From NCBI GenBank assembly GCA_046299555.1, contig JBKBHS010000001.1:62001-126000 (forward strand): a stretch of 64,000 nucleotides of DNA, written 5' to 3'. Each line of letters opens with the position of its first letter. The stretch's first letter is position 1. The position numbers and the translations under genes are program-made. The notes under the pieces are model-generated. The model made no database searches and was not told the origin of the DNA. It worked only from the letters and a program-made list of their open reading frames with translations. The stretch comes from CALKJP01 sp046299555. Its GTDB lineage: Bacteria; Bacteroidota; Bacteroidia; JACCXN01. This document shows positions 18,838 through 29,000 of this stretch, in pieces.

Positions 18838-18970
18838 CGCTAACACGAGTTTTGCGTCAGGCGGGGTGCATTGCAAAATTTTACTATATTAGCAATATGG
18901 TGCGTTCGTCTCGGGCGACACTGACTGCGTCAGGTCTCCAGCCCGAACGCAAAGCCCGAAACCGTTATGC
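18838..18970 (+). repeat. attC-like imperfect palindrome A1
   Basis: A 133-bp element with GCTAAC at 18839-18844 and GTTATGC at 18964-18970 as outer cores. The arms TTTTGCGT..CGGG (18850-18865) and CCCGAACGCAAA (18942-18953) are complementary. The position directly after a stop codon and the following ATG 57 bp after the core are as in integron gene cassettes. Confidence 0.7.
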
Positions 18971-19020
18971 ACCATTTTGAAAATTACACCAATAATTCAA
19001 AGAAAAATAAATAATCGAAT

Positions 19021-19938
19021 ATGGCAAACCTTTTTTGGAAAAATAAACAAACGACAAAAAGTTTGTTAGCAACACCGTTTAAATCAGAAGAAGAATTCGA
19101 GAAAATTATCTTTGAAACCCCAGAAATTCTTGAAGATATTTTTTTACTTAAGAGGCAAGTTCGTGGTGGAAACAAAGTTGGAATACCCGACATAGTGGGT
19201 ATAGACAATGACGGCAATATTTGTATTGTAGAAATGAAAAATGTTACAGTTGACGCTTCAATTATCCCACAAGTTTTACAATATGCATTTTGGGCAGAAA
19301 CCAACCCTGACAGTATCAAATCACTTTGGTTAGAATGTGACAACAAACCAGACGACCTATCAATTAGTTGGGACAATTTCCAAGTTAGAATAATTGTAAT
19401 TGCTCCAAAAATTCTACCTTCAACTCTCGACATAGTTGATAAAATAAATTATCCCGTTGACTTAATTGAAGCAAATAGATGGGTTGAAGCAGACAATCAA
19501 TTATTACTCGTTAGAAAGTTAGAGCCTGAAGAGAAGAAAAACAAACCTAAACCAGTAAGTGGACTTCAAACCTATGATGATGAATTTTATAAAAGAGAAT
19601 ATAACAAAGAGAGTGCAAAATACTTTCTTCAATATGTCAAAGAAGTTGAAGAAATAATTAAGAAAAACAATTGGTCGTTAGAAACAAAATTCAACAAACA
19701 TTATTGTGGGTTTAAAGCTGGTTTTTTTATTGCTTTTGGCATTAAGTGGGTAGGTTCAAAGACTTTTGCATTCTTTTTTAAACTAAGTGAGACAGAAGCA
19801 AAAGAGTTTAAAATACCAATGACAAAATATGAAAAACAATGGAAGGAAGCCATTTATTATATTGACCCTAAAAAAACAAAGACAACGGACTTTTTAGAGC
19901 AATTTGAAAAGGCGTATGGAAAACTAACAGGAGAATGA
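19021..19938 (+). CDS. Cassette-borne PD-(D/E)XK nuclease-like protein
   Basis: A 305-residue protein. GIPDIVGIDNDGNICIVEMK (about residues 57-76) contains the Asp and Glu-x-Lys of a PD-(D/E)XK nuclease core, followed by a helix IPQVLQYAFWAE. It resembles the NucS/DUF91-like group. The C-terminal half (about 190-305) is an unrecognised domain with ETKFNKHYCGFKAGF. No partner genes are visible. It is the second cassette of island A. Nuclease activity is inferred from the motif only. Confidence 0.78.
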   Translation: MANLFWKNKQTTKSLLATPFKSEEEFEKIIFETPEILEDIFLLKRQVRGGNKVGIPDIVGIDNDGNICIVEMKNVTVDASIIPQVLQYAFWAETNPDSIKSLWLECDNKPDDLSISWDNFQVRIIVIAPKILPSTLDIVDKINYPVDLIEANRWVEADNQLLLVRKLEPEEKKNKPKPVSGLQTYDDEFYKREYNKESAKYFLQYVKEVEEIIKKNNWSLETKFNKHYCGFKAGFFIAFGIKWVGSKTFAFFFKLSETEAKEFKIPMTKYEKQWKEAIYYIDPKKTKTTDFLEQFEKAYGKLTGE

Positions 19939-19951
19939 AAAGAAAAACGGT

Positions 19952-20124
19952 GCATAACAGGCGTTTGGCTCAATGGCGGTTCAGTGGTTAAATCAAGCTG
20001 TGTGTCCGACTCAGGCGGATTCAGTATTGTTTAACAGTTTTGTGTGGTGAGGTTGAACTCGCCATTGAGATCAGGCCTCGCGACTCCGAAATCGCCAACT
20101 TTGGGAGCTGCAAACCGTTATAGC
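19952..20124 (+). repeat. attC-like imperfect palindrome A2
   Basis: A 173-bp element with GCATAAC at 19952-19958 and GTTATAGC at 20117-20124. CTCAATGGCG (19969-19978) and CGCCATTGAG (20060-20069) are perfect 10-bp inverted arms. The left arm GCGTTTGGCTCAATGGCGG is shared with site B2 in island B, and GGCGGTTCAGTGG is shared with B1, so the sites are one family. Confidence 0.72.
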
Positions 20125-20512
20125 CAATGGTAGACGACCGTCCACAAGACAACTCACCGACATATATTAAACATTAATACAAAGACAAACCATTTTGACA
20201 GGTGACCAAAAACGTACAGACCATATTACAACTGGACAGCGAGTAAGCTGACACTCAAGCCGACCCGAAGTTTTTTATTTTTCCCAACCGCACTTTTTAA
20301 AAACAATTTTTAAGCCAGACGCACAAGTAGCACATTTGGTTTTGCCCCGACACTCAAAGCCGACTCTTCGCAAATGCAAAGCGTTCACGAAAACTTATAA
20401 AAATAATTATGTCATGAGTAAAACCAAAAGAGCAAAGATTTCCCACCACACGGGGTGACCGTTTCAATTAAAGCATTAAATTTGACACATCTGTCCAAAA
20501 CAATTTGTCTAA
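20125..20512 (+). other. Gene-less stretch between cassette array and defence locus
   Basis: No convincing gene is present in these 388 bp. The stretch is richer in C and A than the chromosome, with repeated CCGACACTCAA(A)GCCGAC words (near 20249 and 20348). An imperfect palindrome pairs GCACATTTG (about 20329) with CGCAAATGC (about 20369). It may be a decayed cassette or attC remnant plus the promoter region of the XRE regulator. Confidence 0.45.
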
Positions 20513-20812
20513 ATGAGCAACGTAACATTTGGTGACTATATCAGAAAGCGAAGAGAAGAAATACAACTTCCATTGCGGAAAGTTGCTGCTTATCTCGACA
20601 TTGACACTTCAACACTTAGCAAAGTTGAACGTGGTGAACGACCTGCATCACCTGACTATTTAAAACCACTTTCAGAAATCTTGGAACTGGACTTGAAAGA
20701 AGTACAAACAACTTACATAGCAAACAAAATCACAAAGGACTTTGGAGGACTTGAACATTTAAGCGAAGGATTAAAAGAGGCAGAAAAACAGATAAAAAGC
20801 AAAAAGAGATAA
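20513..20812 (+). CDS. XRE-family regulator of the restriction-type locus
   Basis: A 99-residue helix-turn-helix protein: FGDYIRKRREEIQLPLRKVAAYLDIDTSTLSKVERGERPASPDYLKPLSEILEL is a full XRE-type HTH at about residues 7-60, followed by a short Lys-rich tail. Its stop and the next start overlap as TAATG, so it is translationally coupled to the helicase. It is probably a controller protein like those of restriction systems, repressing or timing the locus. Confidence 0.88.
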   Translation: MSNVTFGDYIRKRREEIQLPLRKVAAYLDIDTSTLSKVERGERPASPDYLKPLSEILELDLKEVQTTYIANKITKDFGGLEHLSEGLKEAEKQIKSKKR

Positions 20813-23800
20813 TGTCATCTAAATTTTTTACAAATAACAACGAACGAAGCATGTTCGATAAATTCAAAGGAATTATCGAACACATGAAAGACTTGTATGC
20901 TTTTCATGCGGTAGTTGGTTACTTCCGTTCTTCGGGTTACTTCGCATTACAACCATACTTAAAAGATTTAAAAGAAATCAAAATATTAGTCGGCATCAAT
21001 GTTGACCAAATGTTTGCCGAATCACAACGTAAAGGACTTTTGTATTTCGGTGACGAAGAAAAAACGAAAGAGGAATTTTTGAAATGGTTTATACAAGACA
21101 TCAAAGAAGCCAAGTATTCAGAAGAAGTTGAAAAAGGTGTTTTACAGTTCGTTAACGACTTAATTGATGGACGAATTGAAGTAAGAGCACACAACTCAAA
21201 AACTATTCATGCAAAGTTTTACTTGTTTTTACCAGAACATCACAGCGAACATTCAGACGGTTGGGTTATAATGGGTTCTTCTAACTTGACAGAAGCAGGT
21301 TTAGGAATCAAAAAATCACCAAACTATGAATTGAATATTGCACTAAAAGACTATGACGATGTTCAATTTACTAAAAAAGAGTTTGTTGAATTATGGAAAC
21401 AATCCACACCAATTCTTCCGGCAGACATACAGCAGTTCAAACAAAAAACACATATCGGGCAGACTTTTACGCCTTATGAGCTATACATCAAATTTTTAAT
21501 TGAATACTTCGGCAAAAACATAGACTACGACCCTGACACGGTTGGAGATTTACCGAAGACTTACAAAAAACTTTCCTATCAGATTGATGCCGTAAATCAA
21601 GGCTTCCAAATGCTGATGGAACACAACGGATTTTTCCTTTCTGACGTAGTTGGTTTAGGAAAAACTGTTATTGCAGCCATGATTGCAAAAAGGTTTTTGA
21701 TTGCCAATGGCTCATTGAATACAAAAATATTGGTGGTATTTCCGCCAGCATTGGAAAAAAACTGGAAAAATACATTCAGACTTTTCGGTATTGACAGACA
21801 CACTAAATTCATCACCAATGGACGTTTGGACAAAATCGTAAACGGTGATGACATGAATTATTGGCCAAAAGAAGATTACGATTTGGTTTTGGTTGACGAA
21901 GCACACCGATACAGAAACCATACTTCGCAATCCTTCGGATTGCTCCAACGAATTTGCAAAGCTTCACGAAACGGGGAAGGCTTAATTCCTGGAAAGAAGA
22001 AAAAAGTTATTCTAATTTCTGCTACTCCGTTAAACAACAGACCACAAGATTTATACTATCAGTTGCTTTTGTTTCAGGATGCAAGGCGAAGCACTTTGCA
22101 TGTAACCAACCTGCAAAGTTTCTTCGGACCAATTACTCGTGAGTTCAGAGAAATCATGCAACAAGATGAACCAAACATTGAACGCATCAGAGAACTCTAT
22201 TCCATCATCCGTGAAAAAATTATATCTCAAATTACGGTTCGCAGAACCAGGCGTGACCTTCAGAATTATCCAAAATATATTGAGGACCTAAAGGCTCAAG
22301 GAATAGAATTTCCTGATATAGCAGCACCCAGGCCGAAGATGTATGAGTTTGATGCTAAGTTGAGCAAGCTGTTTTATCATACCGTTTTCTACTTGACTGA
22401 CGATGATAAGATACAGTATTACCGCTATCAGGCTATCAAATATTTGAAACCTGAATTAAGGGAGAATTACTACGAACAAGCGATTTTAGTTTCTCAATCT
22501 TTGGCAGGTATCATGAAAACTTTAATGGTGAAAAGATTAGAAAGCAGTTTCACTGCTTTTAAATCATCATTAAAGAATCTGACTACTGCCACAGGCAGAA
22601 TGATTGAAATGTTCGACAAAGGCAAAGTGTTGATTGCTCCCGACTTGCGCGTGAACGACCTTATGGAAAAGGGCTTTAGTATTGAAGAGTTGGAAGCGAT
22701 GATACTTGAAATGAGTGCTGAAAATCCGAGAAACAATATCTTCAGCCCTGATGATTTTGATAGTAGTTTTATTGACGGCTTGAGAAAAGACCATTTGCTT
22801 TTACAGGAGTTAGTAAAGGAATGGAGCAAAGTTGAGCAAGACCCTAAACTGGATACTTTTTTCGCTGCATTGAAAGAAGAGTTATTTAACCCCGAAATTA
22901 ACCCTACAGGCAAATTGGTTGTATTTACCGAAAGTACTGATACCGCAAACTATTTGGCCGATAAAATTGAAGCATTCCTAAATACCAAAGTGCTAAATGT
23001 TTCAAGCGATAACCGAAGCAAGATTTTTGAAACCATACAGGAAAACTTTGATGCCAACTATATTGGAGAAAAAAAGAACGATTACAACATCATTATCACA
23101 ACCGATGTATTAGCAGAAGGTGTAAACCTGCACCGTGCCAATGTAATTGTAAACTATGATACACCCTGGAATGCTACCCGACTCATGCAACGCATTGGTC
23201 GGGTAAACCGAATTGGAAGTGTGGCAGGAGTCATTTACAACTACAACTTCTACCCTTCTCAGCAAGGCAATGAAGAAATAAAACTTTACAAAAACGCATT
23301 ATTAAAACTGCAAGCCTTTCACTCTACCTTTGGCGAAGATGCTAAAATTTACACCCACGAAGAAATGCTGGAACAATTTAAGCTATATAAAGAAGGGATG
23401 AGCGATGATGAAGACAAAAGACTGCATTACTTGCGATACATCCGTGAATTTAAAGACAACAATCCAAAAGAGTTTAAACGCATCAAAGCATTTCCGCTAA
23501 AGGCAAGAACAGCAAGAAATAACAAGTATGCTAAAAAGGCAGACACACATGGTTCAACAGTGGTGTTTCTGAAATCGCCATACAAAATGGAGTTTTATCT
23601 AATCAATGATAAATCCAAAGTAAAACCATTAACCTTTTTAGAAGCTGCACAAATTTTTGAAGCACAATCAACAGAACCATCTTTTGCATTGCCTGAAAAT
23701 CATTACGAACATGTACAGGCAGCTTTAAAATCATTTGACGAAGACTTTTTAGGCGGAACAACCGAAAAGGTTACCACTACCGACAAAGCCGATGCAAATA

Positions 23801-24111
23801 CCAAACAGGCTTTAAAATTCTTGCGCGACTTCAAAGCCATAACACACCAAGCTATTGTAAAAGAAATCTGCCAAACATTACAGCCCATTGTTGAAAGTGG
23901 AACTTATACCCCTTTAGCAAATGAGCTAAAAAAGCTAAGTCAAAAGTTTTTCAGCAAACGAGAAATCACTACTTCGCAAGTGGACAATTTGCTGATTGCC
24001 TTAGCAAAAAAATACGATGCTTTTACCAGTGACGAAGAAGAATCCAAACTGGAAGAAATTGACACCAATATCGCACCTGAAATTGTGCTGTCAGAAACCT
24101 TTATTGACTGA
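20812..24111 (+). CDS. PLD-like nuclease fused to a superfamily 2 (SNF2-type) helicase
   Basis: The 1099-residue protein begins with a phospholipase-D-like domain (about residues 1-190). Its HKD-type motif is HAKFYLFL followed by GSSNLTEAGLG...NYELNI. The helicase has Walker A VVGLGKTVIAAMIA (about residue 283), DEAH at LVDEAHRYRNH, motif III SATPLNNR, and a C-terminal helicase lobe with TTDVLAEGVNLHRANVIVNYD and QRIGRVNRIGS. An alpha-helical C-terminal region of about 200 residues follows. Such PLD-helicases occur in anti-phage and restriction loci, for example the DrmD/DrmC components of DISARM. Here it pairs with the Eco57I-like methylase downstream. It likely translocates on and cleaves unmodified DNA, but that is inference. 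Confidence 0.9.
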   Translation: MSSKFFTNNNERSMFDKFKGIIEHMKDLYAFHAVVGYFRSSGYFALQPYLKDLKEIKILVGINVDQMFAESQRKGLLYFGDEEKTKEEFLKWFIQDIKEAKYSEEVEKGVLQFVNDLIDGRIEVRAHNSKTIHAKFYLFLPEHHSEHSDGWVIMGSSNLTEAGLGIKKSPNYELNIALKDYDDVQFTKKEFVELWKQSTPILPADIQQFKQKTHIGQTFTPYELYIKFLIEYFGKNIDYDPDTVGDLPKTYKKLSYQIDAVNQGFQMLMEHNGFFLSDVVGLGKTVIAAMIAKRFLIANGSLNTKILVVFPPALEKNWKNTFRLFGIDRHTKFITNGRLDKIVNGDDMNYWPKEDYDLVLVDEAHRYRNHTSQSFGLLQRICKASRNGEGLIPGKKKKVILISATPLNNRPQDLYYQLLLFQDARRSTLHVTNLQSFFGPITREFREIMQQDEPNIERIRELYSIIREKIISQITVRRTRRDLQNYPKYIEDLKAQGIEFPDIAAPRPKMYEFDAKLSKLFYHTVFYLTDDDKIQYYRYQAIKYLKPELRENYYEQAILVSQSLAGIMKTLMVKRLESSFTAFKSSLKNLTTATGRMIEMFDKGKVLIAPDLRVNDLMEKGFSIEELEAMILEMSAENPRNNIFSPDDFDSSFIDGLRKDHLLLQELVKEWSKVEQDPKLDTFFAALKEELFNPEINPTGKLVVFTESTDTANYLADKIEAFLNTKVLNVSSDNRSKIFETIQENFDANYIGEKKNDYNIIITTDVLAEGVNLHRANVIVNYDTPWNATRLMQRIGRVNRIGSVAGVIYNYNFYPSQQGNEEIKLYKNALLKLQAFHSTFGEDAKIYTHEEMLEQFKLYKEGMSDDEDKRLHYLRYIREFKDNNPKEFKRIKAFPLKARTARNNKYAKKADTHGSTVVFLKSPYKMEFYLINDKSKVKPLTFLEAAQIFEAQSTEPSFALPENHYEHVQAALKSFDEDFLGGTTEKVTTTDKADANTKQALKFLRDFKAITHQAIVKEICQTLQPIVESGTYTPLANELKKLSQKFFSKREITTSQVDNLLIALAKKYDAFTSDEEESKLEEIDTNIAPEIVLSETFID

Positions 24112-24517
24112 TGAATTATAAGATATGAGATATGAGTGAAAAGAAATCGGTTCTGAAAGAAAAATCATTTGCTTTTGCATTAAGGTGTATAAAGCTCTAT
24201 CAGTATTTAACAGACACGAAAAGAGAATTTGTGATGAGTAAACAATTACTTCGTTCAGGAACTTCTGTAGGGGCAAATATCCGTGAAGCTCAAAATGCAG
24301 AAAGCAGAACAGATTTCATTCACAAATTGGGTATAGCCCAAAAAGAATGTGATGAAACCATGTATTGGCTTGAGCTTTTAAAAGCGGCTGAATACATTTC
24401 CCAACCCGAATTTGATATTATAAATAGTGATGCCACCGAAATCTTAAAAATGCTCCGAAGCTCCATCTTAACCTCAAAACAAAAAACTCATCACTCATAA
24501 ATCATCACTCTTACCTA
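24112..24517 (+). mobile_element. Four-helix-bundle (IVP) element, copy 1
   Basis: The segment fits exactly between the helicase stop and the DUF1016 start codon. It is bounded by TATGAGT-type repeats on the left (GATATGAGATATGAGTG, about 24121-24137) and their inverse on the right (ACTCATCACTCATAAATCATCACTC, about 24486-24510), enclosing one small gene. A nearly identical copy lies at 25622-26073, with 155 bp identical between 24216-24370 and 25751-25905. The inverted ends recall intervening sequences of 23S rRNA, which encode the same protein family. Confidence 0.6.
24132..24500 (+). CDS. Four-helix-bundle protein (23S rRNA intervening-sequence family), copy 1
   Basis: A 122-residue protein of the IVP/avd-like four-helix-bundle family. 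SFAFALRCIKLYQYL, then KQLLRSGTSVGANIREAQNAESRTDFIHKLGIAQKECDETMYWLELL, is the family signature. Known structures are pentameric, basic, nucleic-acid-binding bundles whose function is unresolved. It is almost the same as the product of 25667-26056. Its place inside a defence operon, wrapped in inverted repeats, suggests insertion rather than an original subunit. Confidence 0.88.
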   Translation: MSEKKSVLKEKSFAFALRCIKLYQYLTDTKREFVMSKQLLRSGTSVGANIREAQNAESRTDFIHKLGIAQKECDETMYWLELLKAAEYISQPEFDIINSDATEILKMLRSSILTSKQKTHHS

Positions 24518-25621
24518 ATGAATCTTAAATTAAAAAATACCGAATTCAAGCAAGTAGTTTTACTGATTGAAGAAGCCAGAAACAGGGCTTTTCATAAAGT
24601 AAACGAGGAATTGGTATTGCTGTATTTCAAGGTAGGCAATCTTGTATCCGATAAAGTTTCAGCAGGTGCCTGGGGCGAAAAAACGGTAGAAGAACTGGCT
24701 TCATTTATTCAAGAAAATTGCCCCGGGCTGAAAGGCTTTAACCGCAGAGGGCTTTACAGAATGAAACAGTTTTATGAAACCTATTCGTCACCCGAATTTG
24801 TGTCAACTCTGGCAACACATTTACAAAAGCCCGAAAATGAACTAAGTAAACTTATGTCACCACAGGTGACTCAATTACAGGTGGCTGATAATCAAATAAG
24901 TAAATTTGTGACACCACTGGTGACACAAATCAGTTGGACACACCACTTACTCATTCTTTCAAAAACTAAAACGGTAGAGGAAAAGATTTTCTATTTCATT
25001 CAATGCATTACTCAAAAGCTATCGAAAAGAGAATTAGAACGACAATTGAATACGGCAACATTCGAACGCACCATGTTGTCCAATAAGGTTGTTTCATCTC
25101 TCACAACTCAAATTCCGAAAGGACTTTTCAAAGACCCCTACATATTTGAATTTTTAGAACTGCCCGATGGGCATTCTGAAAAAGACCTTGAAAAGGCATT
25201 AATCCTTAACCTGCAAAAATTCATTCTTGAAATAGGCAAAGGCTTTACTTACATGGGCAATCAGTATCGCTTGCAGGTAGGCAATAAGGACTATTTTACC
25301 GACTTGTTGTTTTACCATCGTGATTTGCAATGTTTGGTATTGTTTGAACTGAAAATACAGGAATTTGAACCCGAGTTTTTAGGTAAACTCAATTTTTATT
25401 TAGAGGCATTAGACCGTGATGTAAAACGACCTTTTGAAAACCCAAGTATTGGCATTTTACTGTGCAAGGGAAAAGATACCGAAGTGGTAGAATATGCCAT
25501 GGCACGAAACAACTCGCCTGCCATTATAGCTGACTACGAAACCAAACTGATTCCGAAAACTGTTTTGGCAAACAAACTTCACCAATTGGTGGAGCAACTG
25601 TCAATTAGAGATGAGATGTGA
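24518..25621 (+). CDS. DUF1016 (YhcG-type) PD-(D/E)XK nuclease
   Basis: A 367-residue protein. The N-terminal DUF1016 domain (about residues 10-190) starts with VVLLIEEARNRAFHKVNEELVLLYFKVG. The C-terminal PD-(D/E)XK domain has Asp in KDYFTDLLFYH and Glu-x-Lys in LVLFELKIQEFEPEFLGKLNFYLEAL. Between residues 90 and 145 a stretch of similar segments (LATHLQKP..LMSPQVTQLQ..FVTPLVTQIS) looks like an internal repeat expansion. YhcG proteins are often found within restriction-modification loci. Here it sits between the two IVP copies, between helicase and methylase genes. Confidence 0.88.
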   Translation: MNLKLKNTEFKQVVLLIEEARNRAFHKVNEELVLLYFKVGNLVSDKVSAGAWGEKTVEELASFIQENCPGLKGFNRRGLYRMKQFYETYSSPEFVSTLATHLQKPENELSKLMSPQVTQLQVADNQISKFVTPLVTQISWTHHLLILSKTKTVEEKIFYFIQCITQKLSKRELERQLNTATFERTMLSNKVVSSLTTQIPKGLFKDPYIFEFLELPDGHSEKDLEKALILNLQKFILEIGKGFTYMGNQYRLQVGNKDYFTDLLFYHRDLQCLVLFELKIQEFEPEFLGKLNFYLEALDRDVKRPFENPSIGILLCKGKDTEVVEYAMARNNSPAIIADYETKLIPKTVLANKLHQLVEQLSIRDEM

Positions 25622-26073
25622 GTTATGAGTGATATGTTATGAATGATGAATTATGGGTGATGAATTATGAGTGAGAAGAAATCGATATTGAAAGATAAAT
25701 CATTTGCTTTTGCACTGAAGTGTATAAAGCTCTATCAGTATTTAACAGATACGAAAAGAGAATTTGTGATGAGTAAACAATTACTTCGTTCAGGAACTTC
25801 TGTAGGGGCAAATATCCGTGAAGCTCAAAATGCAGAAAGCAGAACAGATTTCATTCACAAATTGGGTATAGCCCAAAAAGAATGTGATGAAACCATGTAT
25901 TGGCTGGAACTTTTAAAAGCGTCCGAATACATTTCTCAATCCGAATTTGATATTATGAATAGTGAAGCAAACGAAATCTTTAAAATACTCCGAAGCTCCA
26001 TTTTAACCTCAAAGCAAAAACCTAAGAACTCATATCTCATAACTCATATCTCATAACTTATATCTCAATAAAA
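25622..26073 (+). mobile_element. Four-helix-bundle (IVP) element, copy 2
   Basis: Starting right at the DUF1016 stop, GTTATGAGTGATATGTTATGAATGATGAATTATG-type repeats precede the small gene. After it come inverse repeats CTCATATCTCATAACTCATATCTCATAAC, ending at the GTG start of the methylase. The stems could fold the whole gene into a hairpin in DNA or RNA. The left flank is longer than in copy 1. Confidence 0.6.
25667..26056 (+). CDS. Four-helix-bundle protein (23S rRNA intervening-sequence family), copy 2
   Basis: A 129-residue near-duplicate of the 24132-24500 product, identical over about residues 26-80. It differs mainly at the two ends: SILKDKSFAFALKC at the N-terminus and a longer tail, KPKNSYLITHIS, whose last residues are translated from the flanking inverted repeat. 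The near identity at DNA level points to a recent duplication or gene conversion. Confidence 0.87.
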   Translation: MSEKKSILKDKSFAFALKCIKLYQYLTDTKREFVMSKQLLRSGTSVGANIREAQNAESRTDFIHKLGIAQKECDETMYWLELLKASEYISQSEFDIMNSEANEIFKILRSSILTSKQKPKNSYLITHIS

Positions 26074-29000
26074 GTGGACAAGAAGACATTACAAAATAGC
26101 ATACTCGAAAAAGCATATCAGCCCTCAACATGGTTGGAGGTGATGAAAGATTATTTTGGTGCAAAAAAATTTCACCAAAAGCCACAACCTGTTTCTTTAC
26201 CAAGCAATGAAATTGCTCATACTGCTTTTGAATTAGGAAGTTTTTATACCGTTGATGAGCGCCTGGTGGGCATTTACGAGGTACACCTTACCGATAAGGC
26301 GCTTATAGAACGCAATCGGGTTGGTTTACGTAACTTGTTTAAATCCATTATTCGATACGACCTTGATGCAGCTCTGATTGTATATGTGCAAGACAAAAAA
26401 TGGCGTTTCAGTTATGTGAGTGAGATTAGAACAGCAGAAGGTAAAAAGGAAACCGAACCCAAACGATACACTTACCTTTTTGGCGAAGGCGAAAGTTGCC
26501 GAACAGCAGCCGAACGCTTTGACAAGCTAAAAGGCAAACCTATTTACCTAAATGATTTGTTTGAAGCTTTCAGCGTTGAAAAACTGAACAAAGAATTTTT
26601 TAAAATCTATAAAGAGTTTTACGAAAAATTCTGGAAATACCTTGCTGCCAACAAACAATACAACATACTACTTAGCGACAAACGCTACAAAGACGATGAA
26701 GTAAAACGAGAAAAACCCATTCGTGACTTTGCTAAAAAATTATTGGGTAGAATTGTTTTCCTGCAATTTTTGCAAAAGAAAGGTTGGATGGGTGTGCCTG
26801 CTAAGAACGCTGAATGGAAAGGTGGCGATATTAAATTTCTGCAAAACCTTTTCGCCAACAGTAAAAACAAGCAATCCTTTCACAGTAATGAGTTAAGGAC
26901 TTTATTCTTTGAAACACTTAATGAAAAACGCCCCAACCACCTTGCTCCAATTTCTTTGGGTAAAGACATTAAAATTCCATACCTGAATGGTGGTTTGTTT
27001 GAAAAGGATTTGTCTTACACCAACAACATTGATTTTCCTGAAGATTACTTTGCCCAACTGCTCGACTTTTTTGAGCAATATAATTTCACCATTGACGAAA
27101 ACGACCCCTACGATAGCGAAGTAGGTATTGACCCGGAAATGTTGGGGCATATTTTCGAAAACTTGCTGGAAGAAAACCGAGAGAAAGGAGCGTTTTATAC
27201 ACCTAAGGAGATTGTGCACTACATGTGTCAGGAAAGCTTGATTGAATACCTGCATACACAGCTGCCCGATTACAACAAAGCCGATATTGAATTATTGGTT
27301 AGAAACAATCAGGTTTCACCCGCCTTTGCTCAATATAAAACAGCCAATGAAGTAAACAACAAACTGAAGGCAGTAAAAATTTGCGACCCTGCCATTGGTT
27401 CGGGTGCATTCCCCATGGGTTTGCTCAAAGAAATTTTTGAATGCCGAAGGGTCTTGTATGGCTATTTAAAAACCAACGAAAAGTTTGACCCTGCGCAGGT
27501 AAAAAAGGAAATTATTCAACAAAATATTTATGGAGTTGACCTTGAAAATGGTGCTGTAGAAATTGCCCGTTTGCGTTTTTGGTTGGCTTTGGTGGTGGAT
27601 GAAACCGAACCACAACCTTTGCCCAACTTGGATTATAAAATTATGCAGGGCAACAGCCTGCTCGAAAGTTTTGCCGGTATTGATTTGCAAAACCTGATGA
27701 ATGCTGATGATGAGGTACTGGTAGAAGAAAAAACGCAGCTTACCCTCGGAAGCGAATTTGATGCTCCGGTAAAGCAAATGACCATTTTTACCAAAGCCCA
27801 CAAAGACGAACTTTTTACACTGATAAAAAAATACTTTGACCCTGATGAATGGGAAAATCAAACAGGCGAAGTAATAGACAAAGCGGCTGTAAAAAAGCAA
27901 ATTAATGATTTTGTGGAAGGCAAGATTCACGCCTTTATATTAAAGTGCCAGCGTGATTTGAACAAAGAGATTAAAGCCGCTGAGAAAAAATGGAAAGAGG
28001 CAGGCGTTACCGACCATAGCAAACTCAACCAAAAATCGAAAGAATACAAGCAATACACCGATTGGAAAAAACAATTGCATGAACTGGATGCCATTGAAGA
28101 AAAGTTGGTAGCCTTACAAAAATCGGATGATAAACCCTATTTCCTTTGGCACTTGTGGTTTAAAGATGTGTTTGATAAAGGTGGCTTTGATATTGTGATT
28201 GGCAATCCGCCATACATTCAACTTCAAAAAGATGGAGGCTCACTTGCCAAACAATACGAAAACCAAGGCTTTGAAACCTTTGAACGCACAGGCGATATTT
28301 ACTCGCTTTTTTATGAAAAAGGCATGCAACTACTCAAAAACAAGGGAGTTTTAACCTATATCACCTCCAACAAATGGATGCGGGCAGGCTATGGTAAAAG
28401 CACCCGCGCCTTTTTCTGCAAGCACAACCCACTTAAACTCATTGATCTCGGCAGTGGCATTTTTGAATCGGCTACCGTTGATACTAATATTCTTACCCTG
28501 CAAAAAACCGCACAACAGCCCAACACCTACTCGCTGCAAGCCCTTGACCTCTCCAAAGAAAAGCATATTTCTTCTTTTGATAACTACGCCGACAAATGGA
28601 TTACCCTTACACAACTCTCTGCTGATAGCTGGACAATTGCCAACGAGATTGAACAATGCATTAAAGCCAAAATTGAACGCATCGGTAAACCCCTCAAAGA
28701 GTGGGATATACAAATTAACTATGGCATAAAAACAGGCTACAACGAAGCCTTTATCATTGACGGCAAAAAGAAAAACGAACTCATTGCCCAAGACCCCAAA
28801 AGTGCCGAAATTATTAAACCCATTTTACGTGGCAGAGATATTAAACGCTATAAAGCCGAGTTTGCAGATTTGTGGCTCATAAATACGCATAATGGCGTAA
28901 AAGAAAAAAATATTCCCCGAATTGATGTAGAAAAAAACTATCCTGCTATTTATGCACACTTAAAACAATTTGAGCCTCAACTTAAAAAACGCCAAGACAA

